Shown in pieces: positions 35,491 to 45,719 of a stretch of 64,000 nucleotides of DNA. The translations under genes and the position numbers were made by a program. This DNA is from Gnetum montanum (Eukaryota; Streptophyta; Gnetopsida; Gnetales; Gnetaceae): positions 36,922-100,921 of the forward strand of contig MNCI01014250.1 in NCBI GenBank assembly GCA_015680685.1, given 5' to 3'. The notes beneath the pieces are model-generated. The model did not search any database. It saw only the letters and a list, made by a program, of their open reading frames with translations, and was not told the DNA's origin. How positions within the stretch are numbered: the first letter of the stretch is position 1; each line of letters starts with the position of its first letter.

Positions 35491-36546
35491 ATGAAGTCAG
35501 TTCCAGCGCCGTTCCTGAGAAAAACGTATGAGTTGGTGAATGACCCCTCCACGGATCATAGTGTCTCATGGAGCAACGACAACCACACCACCTTCGTCGA
35601 GTGGAGTCCTCCCGAGTTGGCCCGAGATGTGCTTCCCAACTACTTCAACCACAACAACTTGGAAAGCTTCGTTCGTCAACTCCATAATTACGTCAGTATT
35701 TCTACTCTATTCTTATTTCTGTTCTATTTAAAATGCTCCATTGACATTCACAGTGTTAAATGAGCTAACTGATTAACATTCTCCATTTGTATTTTGGTGT
35801 TGCAGGGTTTCAGAAGGATCGTTTCAGAGCGGTGAAAATTTGCGAACAAGTATTTTCGCAAGGGTGAGAAGCATCTGCTATGCCAGATACAGCGCCGCAA
35901 GAGGTTGGTGAATGCTGGAACCGGCGTCGTGGGCAGCAGCGGCATTGCTACATCGCAATCGCAGTTGCAGTCACCGACGACAACTGACCATCACGAATGG
36001 TCACCACTTTCCTCTTTGCCGCGGCTGCTGCCGGTGCCCATGTCGGCATTAGATTTGGCATTGTCAGGCAACAGTGAGCGGCTCCGTTGCAGCAACTGGA
36101 TGCTGCTGTCAGAGCTGATGCACATGCAAAGACTCTACAACGACCCTCTGTGGTTAGTGCACATGCACATGAAGCTGCCCCTGCTGACGCCACCGTTGCA
36201 CATGGCAGCCACTGCAATTCCGATGCTTCTGGAAGCGCCCGGGCATGGGCATGGGCATGGGCAGGTTCATGATATTGTGGAAATCTCATCGTCATTGCCG
36301 ACAGGTCTCTGCAAATCTGGCGCTGGCACACTGGAGGTTCCATCATCGAATCTGTGTGGCAGCAGTTCTGTAATAGCCGTGGAAGAGAAGGGCCAAAGCA
36401 GCAGCAGTTCCATAAAATTGTTTGGAGTGTCTGTCCCTGTGGCTCAGTCGGCTGGAAAGAAGAAGAGGCAAAATGTGCAGCCGCAGGGGGCCGGTGCTGA
36501 GTCGCCGCCACCTTCTAAAATGCAAAAGACAGGATTAACCAACTAA
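35491..36546 (+). pseudogene. HSFB2: Class B heat shock transcription factor (HsfB2-like) with a stop in the DNA-binding domain
   Basis: Exon 1 (35491-35691) starts [20 protein letters not shown] and ends FVRQLHNY. A 114-bp GT-AG phase-0 intron (35692-35805) sits at the position conserved in plant Hsf DNA-binding domains. Exon 2 opens GFRRIVSER, then TGA (35833-35835), then KFANKYFRKGEKHLLC. The family has tryptophan (TGG) where the TGA is. The following 237 codons are otherwise open. An HR-A/B-like segment reads SERLRCSNWMLLSELMHMQ, and near the C terminus KLFGVSV (the LFGV repression motif of class B) precedes the basic GKKKRQ nuclear signal. Class B Hsfs bind heat shock elements and act as repressors or co-regulators; LFGVSV followed by basic residues points to HsfB2. 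It is either a recent pseudogene, a null allele or a base-call error. Length without the stop (312 residues) is normal. Confidence 0.88.
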
Positions 36547-36982
36547 TCTCATATGATAGCCCAAATCCTAATCCAAATGGCACCAATGATACATGTTCAT
36601 TAACCCAATCCCACCAATCATTTTGGGACTTTGTCCCTGTCTTTTGTGTTCTGAAGATTTTGTTTCATTGAGATATTTTAAAGAAATTTTGATGTTGAAA
36701 TTACATTTTTAAAAAATCACAGGAGTGTCTTCCATGCACTTATTAAAGGAATTTATGTGCATTTTGGGATGGCAGAAAGCTAGGTATTGTCTTTGTAGTT
36801 TTTGGAATGGATCTAGGTAGTGAAGATTGCAAGCTATCATACTGCTGTGAAGCAGATTTTGATCTTGTCCCTGCAGAATTTGAAGGAAAATAGTTGACTT
36901 GGCAAGATTTAGTTGCATACAAGGTAATGTTACTGTTTAATGATTTTAATGTTATTGTTGGATGTCCTTTACAACATATAGC
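36547..36982 (+). other. 3' flank of the Hsf gene
   Basis: AT-rich sequence that probably contains the 3' untranslated region; no clear polyadenylation signal was singled out. It ends at the ATAGC target duplication (36978-36982) of the TRIM-like element. Confidence 0.5.
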
Positions 36983-37094
36983 TGTTGGTACCAACACGCC
37001 CATGCTTGGCATGGGGCCTTTGTTTATTTAAAAATAAAAAAATAAAAAAAAATAAAAAATAAAAAATAGAAAAAAAAAAGATGGGTTACCCTAA

Positions 37095-37115
37095 CCCTAA
37101 AATTGGCTATAAAAA
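37095..37115 (+). promoter_or_regulatory. LTR core promoter: telomere-like motif plus TATA box
   Basis: CCCTAACCCTAAAA lies 9 bp before TATAAAAA (37108-37115). The same arrangement recurs in the right LTR (TATA at 38153) and in the solo LTR (TATA at 44263). Confidence 0.65.
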
Positions 37116-37324
37116 GCCATCAAGGTGATGGAGTTGAGGGAGGGAGAGGAGGAGAAGTCAGGCCAAGAAGCCCTAGGCCAGTGAGGCCAGGGCCGTGAAG
37201 CCATGGACTGAACCTCTTCTTTCTCTCGGTGGTTGGCAGTGTGTGGGGCAACAACGGTTGGCGGTTCACAGGGCATTGGTGATGTTTCATCGCAACTACA
37301 CATGATTCTTGCAGCAACACAACC

Positions 37325-37760
37325 ATGCATCCTGTCGGTGGATCTTTTCTCTATCTTCTTTTATTTCAGCAAATGGCATGTCGTGGACGGTGGATTTGTG
37401 CATGATGTTTATGCAGTTGGCGGTTTGCAGGGCATTGGTGATGTTTGATTACAACTACACATGATTCTTGCGGCAACNGTGGATCTTCTCTCTATCTTCT
37501 TTTATTTCAGCAAATGGCATGTGGTGGACGGTGGATTTGTGCATGATGTTTATGTAGTTGGCGGTTTGCAAGGCATGATTTTTGTGGCAACACAACCATG
37601 CATCCTATCGGTGGATCTTCTCTCTATCTTCTTTTATTTCAACAAATGGCATGTGGTGGACGGTGGATTTGTGCATGATGTTTATGTAGTTGGTGGTTCG
37701 TAGGGCATTGGTGATGTTTGATCGCAACTACACATGATTCTTGTGGCGACACAACCATGC
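37325..37760 (+). repeat. LTR minisatellite, about 3 units of 130-140 bp
   Basis: The anchor 'ttatttcagcaaatggcatg' recurs at about 37361, 37501 and 37633 (with one change), each followed by 'gatttgtgcatgatgttta'. An N at 37498 marks a contig join inside the array. The solo LTR has a longer-unit (about 150 bp) version. Confidence 0.8.
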
Positions 37761-38413
37761 ATCCTGTCGGTGGTTCCTATTTCTCTCTCCTTTAGTTTTT
37801 TTCATGTTTTATCTCTCTCTATGTTTTCTATTTCTCTATCTCTCTTTCACTTGGTCACATGGCTCTTTCCAGCTGAGACTATTCCTGAGTTTTCGTACCC
37901 ATAGAGGAGGTGCCCTAGGCTATAGTCTTCTCAAACTAGTTTTTCCGGTGTTGGCTTGACCAAAATTTATGCATCAACCCCTTATTGGCACTAGAAGGAG
38001 GGCCTGAATTAACCATTTTTTTTCTCTTTTCCTTTTCGGTTGGGGCCTAAGTGTTGGTACCAACATGCCCATGCTTGGCATGGGGCCTTTGTTTATTTAA
38101 AAATAAAAAAATAAAAAAAATAAAAAATAAAAACCCTAACCCTAAAATTGGCTATAAAAAGCCATCAAGGTGATGGAGTTGAGGGAGGGAGAGGAGGAGA
38201 AGTCAGGCTAGGAAGCCCTAGGCCAGTGAGGCCAGGGCCGTGAAGCCATGGACTAAACCTCTTCTTTCTCTCGGTGGTTGGTAGTGTTTGGGGCAACAAC
38301 GGTTGGCAGTTCACAGGGCATTGATGATGTTTCATCGCAACTACACATGATTCTTGCAGCAACACAACCATGCATCCTGTCGGTGGATCTTCTCTTTATC
38401 TTCTTTTATTTCA

Positions 38414-38683
38414 NNNNNNNNNNNNNNNNNNNNNNNNNNNNNNNNNNNNNNNNNNNNNNNNNNNNNNNNNNNNNNNNNNNNNNNNNNNNNNNNNNNNNNN
38501 NNNNNNNNNNNNNNNNNNNNNNNNNNNNNNNNNNNNNNNNNNNNNNNNNNNNNNNNNNNNNNNNNNNNNNNNNNNNNNNNNNNNNNNNNNNNNNNNNNNN
38601 NNNNNNNNNNNNNNNNNNNNNNNNNNNNNNNNNNNNNNNNNNNNNNNNNNNNNNNNNNNNNNNNNNNNNNNNNNNNNNNNNNN
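38414..38683. other. Assembly gap of 270 N
   Basis: The run of N falls in the minisatellite of the right LTR. The next 43 bases (38684-38726) up to the single N at 38727 are the reverse complement of the sequence expected there. Confidence 0.98.
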
Positions 38684-38980
38684 ATCAAACATCACCAATG
38701 CCCTACGAACCGCCAACTACATAAACNACATGATTCTTGTGGCGACACAACCATGCATCCTGTCGGTGGTTCCTATTTCTCTCTCCTTTAGTTTTTTTCA
38801 TGTTTTATCTCTCTCTATGTTTTCTATCTCTCTATCTCTCTTTCACTTGGTCACATGGCTCTTTCCAGCTGAGACTATTCCTGGGTTTTCGTACCCATAA
38901 AGGAGGTGCCCTAGGCTATAGTCTCCTCAAACTAGTTTTTTCGGTGTTGGCATGACCAAAATTTATGCATCAACAATAGC

Positions 38981-40078
38981 TTTACTTAAAATGGTATGAA
39001 AGTGTTTATCAGACTCAATTCATGTTGTTCCAGCATTCTCCTAATGCATTAGTTGCACATCCAAGACCTTTTACGGTGTGTGTACCTCCTGACATTCATA
39101 GATTTCATGGACACATTTGGGAGGTAGATGCTCTTCACCGTGTTCAAAGTGGTCTAGGCTACCCTTTGCCAATGTCAGATGAAACATCAGAGGTAACCGA
39201 TGTCAGAAACATTGAACTAGCCCTTGGACTCCAGCTATATGAACTATCTCCAATTGTGATGATTTTGTATTCAAGCATCTATACAAAACTATACAATTTT
39301 TCCCTGTGGATAATTTGATCCTAGATTTTGAAAAGCCTTTATTTAAGCAGTTGTTTTCTCATCAAACTGAAACTATGGGTTTATAGTCAGTTCACAAAGC
39401 ACAATGTTTCTTTCTACTAGTGGCATGTTAAGTGTTTGCAATGAATGGTTTAACCTTGACATCTGTGGGTGTGAGTTATCTTTGCAAGTTTATTCATAGT
39501 TGAACTATGAGCTTGTGCTGGAACTACCAATAACATCACTAAAACTACATAATTTTTACCTTTTACCAAGTTGTATTAAGGGCCAGGATTAAAATTTAGC
39601 CCTTCTCAGCTGGTTCAACTGCAAGGAGAAAGTGTTGTTGAAACTTTTCCATTGCAAAAGAATTTAAGTCATTAATGTATAAAGTAGATTTCATAAGGGT
39701 AAAAATAAAAGAAATAGTAAGTTTTGTCATGACTAATCTAAAATGTTTTTTTAACAATATTGACTCTCAACATATTGTCAAATTAAAACTTCATAACTCA
39801 GTATTGCTCACTAAAATCAAACCTATAACTTGGAGCTACCCAATCAAGAGTTTTACTACTAGGCTAACATCTCAAATTTCTTAACTAGCTGTCAAACTTA
39901 AATTTATAACCCATAATTCATCCTTTTCAGCTACATCACCATTGCCCTGGTGTATATAAAGAAGTTGGGTGTACTCAATTTTGGCCACACCAGAGTTGAG
40001 TTGCTCAGGCAAATTGGGCAACTTAGGCAAATTGGGTATGGCAATGGCATTAGCAATGCACATCACACAAACAAAGTC
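38981..40078 (+). other. Spacer with one unrecognised open stretch
   Basis: 39022-39318 is open for 98 codons and looks protein-like (HPRPFTVCVPPDIHRFHGHI, then WEVDALHRVQSGLGYP), with a possible GT donor after ETSE near 39193. I do not recognise the family. It may be a lone exon of a host gene upstream of the receptor-like protein. A short interspersed repeat shared with 3640-3765 lies at about 39770-39885. Confidence 0.35.
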
Positions 40079-42650
40079 ATGGCAATGACTATAATAGCAC
40101 TACTTTTTGAGTGTGATCAGTTACTTCTACTTCTCCTTCATCTTCATTTTTAGATGCGGATGTGAATGTCCTCTTGTAATTCAAAGCAGGAATTAAGGAA
40201 GATCCCAAAAACATGCTTTTTAATTAGACTTGCCACAATGCACATGGAGCATGCATCAATTGAAATGGAGTCAAGTGCTCATCATTCTCTTCTCATTCCT
40301 CGCATCAATGTTGAGTTGCACACTAAGACCTATGCTGGTTCGATCAGTCAGGTGTGATGTCTCCATTTATGTACCATCTCACATTTCTGTCCTATTTGGA
40401 TCTTTCTTTGAATGACTTGTCTGGTCCTATCCCTCAAGAGATTGGTAGACTCAGGCAGTTGCAATACCTGTGTATTGATTTTGAAGAAATGCAAGGTCCC
40501 ATTCCCTAATCTTTTAGAAACTACTCTTCTCTTGAAAGCTTGAGTATGGGTGTTGAAGGGGAGCAACTTTTAGCTATATTTGCTTGCCTTTGAAATCTTA
40601 CATCTCTTCTAAAGCTTGAGTTAGATATATACAATTTGAAAGAGGATATTTCAGAAGGAGAGTTCCAAAAATTGAGTCACCTTTGCAATTTGAGACTGTT
40701 GTGGTACTCTGATGGTTTGAGTAGCTCCATATTGTCGTGGTTGGGACATTTGTTCCAACTTCGGCGCTTAGAATTAAGTGTCTTTGGAGATGTTGGCATT
40801 AGTATCCCACAAAAATTAGGAAATCTCACCAATCTGAAGGAGCTATCTTTGGAGTTAGACATTCTTAATGGAAGTATGCGAAGGGAGCTAAATTTCAGAG
40901 TCTTGTAGGATCTTGACTTGAGTGTCTATGATGGAAGCAGTACAATACCATCCTCTCTAGGAAAATTGCCCCAACATAAAAGACTATCCCTAGATGCAGA
41001 GTGATTGGCATCTTTAGTTGCAAGAGACTTGGAAAATCTCACTAACCTGAAGGAGCTATCTTTGTTCATGGGTATGTTGAATGGAAGTATCCCATGGGAG
41101 CTTGGAAAGTTGAGAGTCTTGCAAGATTTTGACTTGACTTTTGGAAACAGTTCAATACCTTCTTCTTTGGGGAAATTGTCAAAACTTCAAGACTATCCTT
41201 CTATGCATGGTCATTGGCATCTTCATTTCCAAGAGAGTTTGGGAATCTCACCAACCTGAAGAAGCTATCTTTGTTCATGGGTACATTGAATGCAAGTATT
41301 CCATACGAGCTTGGAAATCTGAGCCATTTAGAAGATCTGGAATTATATTTCATTGGTGGAAGCTAATACCCTGCTTTATGATAAAACTGCCGCAACTTGA
41401 AATGTTGTCCTTGTCAGGAAACTACACAGGTTCAATTCCACAGGAGGTGGGAGATCTCTCCAAGCTAACTGGCCTGTATTTGGAAGCAAGGGAAGTATTC
41501 CCTGCCAGCTTGGCAATCATAGCGACTTGCAAGATCTTCAGTTGTCCTTTAATGAAGGAAGTGGCCCAATACCTTCCTGGCTGGGAAAATTCTCCCGATT
41601 TGAGAGCCTAGACCTGGATGGAAACTACTTTAAAGGTACAATCCCAAAAGAGCTGGGAAATCTCCACAAACTGACAGAGTTAAGCTTGCACTCAAATATG
41701 CTGATTGGAAGTATTCCAACTAAATTAGGGATGCTCAAGCAACGTGCCTATTTTGAATTTTATGGCAGATTCCATTACAGGCATTATTCCACAAGAGTTT
41801 TGCCAATTGAAACAGCTTGTTCTGTTAATTCTGAATACAGGCAATCAATGGGAAATACCGGATTGCATTGGTGTCATGTCTCAATTAAGTTACGTGGATG
41901 CTTCCAGCAATAAATTCCCATAATCGATAGGGAATCTCAGCAATTTTTCCTGCCTGAGGCTGAGAATAACGTTTCACACTTTGGAAGCTTTGCCAAGAGA
42001 ATTGTGCAGGTCAAGAAGTTTTTATGGTAGAGGATTCAAACCTCAGTGGCCATAGTCTAGAATGCATCAGTGACATGGCACAGCTAACCTTTGTAAGCTT
42101 AAGAGGAAACCAGTTGAGTGGCCAAATTCCAAAGAGTATGGGAAAACTTGCAAATTTGGTCTTCTTAGATCTTTCCCAAAACAGATTCACTGGTAACATT
42201 CCTGCTACACTAGGCAACTGCAAACAGCCGTCATACTTGTAGCTGCACAACAACAATTTCCGTGGTAGGCTTTCTCTAATATTTTCATCTTCCATGGTAG
42301 TTTTGTCTGCCTCCATGGTAGTTTTGCCTGCCTATACAAATAATTTCTTTGGACCCCTGTGAAAGTCTCTCATTAATTGCAGAGGTCTTACAGTATTAGA
42401 TTTGAGGAGGAATATGCTAAGCGGCCCTCTTCCATATTATTTAAGAGAAACGCATAAGCTCATACTAGTCGATGTAGGTCATAACATGTTTGATGGGATG
42501 CCTTTCTCGGTTCTTCGGAATTTACCTTATTTGAAAGCAACCCTAAAGCTGTCAAAATTAGGCAAGTTTGCCTTCTTTTTAACTTTCTTATATGTCTTTT
42601 TAACTTTCTTATATGTCTCAATGAGAGTCCTTGTCACTTTGTTTTAATGT
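40079..42650 (+). pseudogene. LRR receptor-like protein, copy 1
   Basis: The start at 40079 gives MAMTIIALL...LLLLLLHLHF, a signal-peptide-like N terminus. A frameshift follows, then the LRR N-terminal cap: FKAGIKEDPKN, a cysteine pair, and NGVKCSS with two tryptophan positions read as TAG and TGA. From 40395 to 42640 there are many extracellular plant-type repeats (DLSLNDLSGPIPQEIG, LGNLTNLKELSL, ELGNLHKLTELSL, LRGNQLSGQIPKSMGKLANL). Such proteins sit in the plasma membrane and perceive ligands through the LRR solenoid. At least six in-frame stops and several frameshifts are present, and no cysteine/transmembrane end is found in this copy. It is one member of a tandem pair with 43309-45610. 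Confidence 0.8.
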
Positions 42651-43308
42651 ATTAATCTCAGCAAGTCCCTGTGCATCTTATTGTACTAAGTGCTAGTACA
42701 TGGTAAATGTTTGTTCTATGTTTTACTGTCTCAAAGGAGTGAAATCTGCCTGTAATAATGTATTTCATGAATCATGAATCCCTGTCAACAGTTAGTCTAT
42801 GCTATTTAGGGGATAAGTGTTCAGAGGACCCTGCGATGGTTAATTTAACTTACTATGGAGCAGTTGTTACATTATTTGTACTATGGAGCAGTTGTTACAT
42901 TATTTGTAATTCTGAATTTCTTTATTTATAGTATAAATGTAAACGGCGTCTCTATGCAACGAAGGAAATTGTTATGGATAAAAATAATTCTCAAGATTTG
43001 TGGACAATTGCTGGTTGTTGTTGGATTTGTTTCTCCATTGATGCAAACTTAGCAGTTTCCTTTTGTTCACCTACAGGGCTCAACTGACCGCCTTGGTTCC
43101 AAAGATTTTCTGGTCTGATGAACAATCATAGTCTGTGACTCTGTGACACACTTAATTTGGGATCACTAGATGAAGATAGCACTGCAAATGACTGCGATGT
43201 GAAATTGTACATTCTGTCATGCAATCTGTATTGGGAAAAAACATTTACATAATAGACAAACTGTCATGTATCTGCCATGATAAGAACAGAAATTAGCAAG
43301 ATTTATCG
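42651..43308 (+). repeat. 3' flank of copy 1, homologous to about 45720-46210
   Basis: Shared phrases include 'gtacatggtaaat', 'agaggaccct', 'cggtttccttttgttca' (with changes), and 'gtctgatgaacaatcat' versus 'gtctgatgaacagtcat'. The homology shows that the duplication unit included downstream flank. A short tandem duplication ('actatggagcagttgttac', 2x) lies at 42853-42910. Confidence 0.65.
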
Positions 43309-44154
43309 ATGATTCTGCAAATTTTAACTGTGGAGTATACAACGCTCGGCGTCGGTGGCTGTATTGCAGAATGCATAGGTAACATGACCCAGCTAACGGA
43401 TGTAGGTTTAAAAGAAAACCAGTTAAGCGGTCAAATTCCCAGTAGTATCGGAAATCTGGTAAATTTAGTCTCCCAAGATATATCTCAAAACAGCCTCACT
43501 GGTAGCATTCTTGTGGCCCTCGAAACCTGCACGCAGCTGTCCTTCCTGAACGTGGAGAACAACCATTTCCATGGTATGCTTTCTGTTAATTTTCCATCTT
43601 CCATGCTGGTTCTATGGGGCATCTGAATCGTTTCTCTGGACCTCTATTAAATTCTTTGATTAATTGCAAATCTCGTAATATTAAATCTGAGGAATATGGT
43701 AACTGGTTTTCTGCCAGGTTATTTGAAGAGAATGCATGAGCTCATGGTGCTAGATCTCGGCTATAATATGTTTGGATGGGTAGTCAATTTCACAGAGCTG
43801 CGGGTGTTGGACCTCTTCAACAACCAAGAAAGGGTTAGAGTATTTTGATGTGCATGTGATAGAAGCCAACAACGTGATAAAGGGTTAGAGTATTTTGATG
43901 TGCATGTGATAGAAGCCAACAACGTGATAGATCTGTCAGGGAACAATCTCACGGGTGAGAGTTCAGAAAGCATAGGAGCGCTAACTACCTTGGGACTGCC
44001 GAATTTATATAATAATAAGTTGATTGGGCACATACGTCCATCAATGGGGATGTTACTACTGGAAGAGTAGGATTTAAGATGCAACGGTTTATCTGGAAAA
44101 ATATCAATGCAGTTGCAGGGATTAAACTTTTTGAGTGTTCTGAATATAACATTC

Positions 44155-45264
44155 TGTTGATACCAACACGCCCATGCTTGCTTGGCATGGGGCCTAAGAA
44201 TAAAAAATAAAAAAAATAAAAAATAAAAAAAAAAGATGGGTTACCCTAACCCTAAAATTGGCTATAAAAAGACATCAAGGTGATGGAGATGAGGGAAGAA
44301 GAGGAGAGGAGGAGAAGTCAGGCCAGGAAGCCCTAGCCTAATGAGGCCAGGGCCATGAAGCCATGGACTGAACCTCCTCTTTCCCTGGGTGGTTGCCAAT
44401 GGTTTCTCTTTCTTTCTTTTTTTTCCAGTAATGGGCAATTTGGGCGGTTGGACGTCGGCAGATTTTCTTTTATTTTCTGAGCAATTTGGGCGGTTGGACG
44501 TCAGCAGATTTTCTTTTATTTTCTGAGCAATTTGGGCGTTTGGCCGTCGGCAGATTTTCTTTTATTTTCAGCAGATGGCATGTGGTTCTTTCTATCTTCT
44601 TTTATTTCAGCAAATGGCAAGTGGTGGTGGTGGATTTATATTTATGCAGTTGGCGGTTCGCAGGGCATTGGTGATGTTTGATCGCAACTACACATGATTC
44701 TTGCGGCAACATAACCATGCATCATGTCAATGGATCTTCTCTTCATCTTCTTTTATTTCAGCAAATGGCATGTGGTGGTGGTGGATTTATATTTATGCAG
44801 TTGGCGGTTCGCAGGGCATTGGTGATGTTTGATCGTAGCTACACATGATTCTTGCGGCAACACAACTATGCATCCTGTCAATGAATCTTCTCTTCATCTT
44901 CTTTTATTTCAGCAAATGGCAAGTGGTGGTGGTGGATTTATATTTATGCAGTTGGCGGTTCGCAGGGCATTGGTGATGTTTGATCGCAACTACACATGAT
45001 TCTTGTTTGATCGCAACTACACATGATTCTTGCGGCAACACAACCATGCATCCTGTCGATGGTTCCTGTTTCTCTCTCCTTTAGTTTTCTTTTCATGCTT
45101 TATTTCTCTCTATGTTTTCTCTCTCTCTCTATCACTTGGTCACATGGCTCTCTCCAGCTGAGACTATTCCCGGGTTTCCGTACCCATACGGGAGGCGCCC
45201 TAGGCAATAGTCTCCTCAAACGAGTTTTTCCGGTGTTGGCATGACCAAAATTTATGCATCAACA
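44155..45264 (+). mobile_element. Solo LTR of the TRIM-like family inside a receptor pseudogene
   Basis: It runs from TGTTGATACCAACA to GCATCAACA and is flanked by perfect target duplications CATTC (44150-44154 and 45265-45269). It is homologous to the LTRs at 36983 and 38052 along most of its length. No second LTR or interior lies nearby, so it is a recombined solo LTR. Its TATA box is at 44263. Confidence 0.9.
44600..45015 (+). repeat. Minisatellite of the solo LTR, about 3 units of 150 bp
   Basis: The anchor 'tttatttcagcaaatggca' occurs at about 44600, 44751 and 44901, each followed by 'tggtggtggtggatttatat' and 'gttggcggttcgcagggcat'. A further short duplication 'gatcgcaactacacatgatt' follows at 44982-45030. 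Confidence 0.85.
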
Positions 45265-45273
45265 CATTCATAA

Positions 45274-45412
45274 CAGATTATGTTGTAGGATTTCCAAAAG
45301 CACACAAATTTCCACATTTGATAAAAGTTCATTTGGAGAGACTCAGATTATGTTGTAGGATTTTCAAAAGCACACAAATTTCCACATTTGATAAAAGTTC
45401 ATTTGGAGAGAC
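45274..45412 (+). repeat. 70-bp tandem duplication in the receptor C-terminal exon
   Basis: 'cagattatgttgtaggatt' begins at 45274 and again at 45344; the two 70-bp units are nearly identical. 70 is not a multiple of three, so it shifts the frame of the receptor-like protein. Confidence 0.9.
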
Positions 45413-45719
45413 CGGATGTTTGTGTGGATTTCTTACCAGCATTCCATGCAAAGATGAAAATGAAACAAAATCTACAAAACACAAGATAGGAACAGTCTCA
45501 AAATGATTGGTGGGATTGGGTTAATGAACATGTAGCACTGGTGGCATTTGGATTAGGATTTGGGCTATCATATGAGGGCACAATTTCTCTATATTTTCAC
45601 TCGGATGCCTTCCCTTGATTCTGTGTAACCTACCTTCTTTGAATGCAGTCGCAAAATAAGTTTTCTTTTTAGCTTTATGCACAGATGATGTTTGAGGGTC
45701 ATTTGTTTCTATTAATTTC

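Larger units (their letters stand above)
36983..38975 (+). mobile_element. TRIM-like element: two ~1-kb LTRs around ~72 bp
   Basis: LTR copies lie at 36983-37979 and 38052-38975, starting with the palindrome TGTTGGTACCAACA and ending GCATCAACA (CAACC in the left copy). Perfect target duplications ATAGC lie at 36978-36982 and 38976-38980. The interior (37980-38051) is far too short to code for anything and ends in a G-rich tract before the right LTR. Terminal-repeat retrotransposons in miniature are non-autonomous, but long LTRs with such a tiny interior are unusual for that class. The right LTR contains the 270-base N run. Confidence 0.85.
43309..45610 (+). pseudogene. LRR receptor-like protein, copy 2 (3' part), split by a solo LTR
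   Basis: The LRR part 43309-43800 (KENQLSGQIPSSIGNLVNL, SQNSLTGSILVALETCTQL) is paralogous to 42024-42640. Terminal repeats at 43930-44150 read NNLTGESSESIGALTTLG, SMGMLLLEE and LQGLNFLSVLN. The solo LTR 44155-45264 then intervenes. The gene resumes with TQISTFDKSSFGETGCLCGF (the F-S-x-F-x-x-x-S-F...N-x-x-LCG class of motif), an acidic stretch (KDENETKST) and, in a shifted frame, WWDWVNEHVALVAFGLGFGL, the juxtamembrane and transmembrane end. This architecture is a receptor-like protein without a kinase. A 50-bp tandem duplication (43831-43930) and a 70-bp one (45274-45412) add further damage. Confidence 0.78.

Noticed and set aside
35948-36511. 187-codon minus-strand open frame
   Set aside because: It is an antisense shadow of HsfB exon 2; the plus strand has class-B Hsf motifs and the antisense product has none.
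38278-38955. Several open frames across the N run
   Set aside because: They are open only because N codons read as X; the real sequence on both sides is an LTR.
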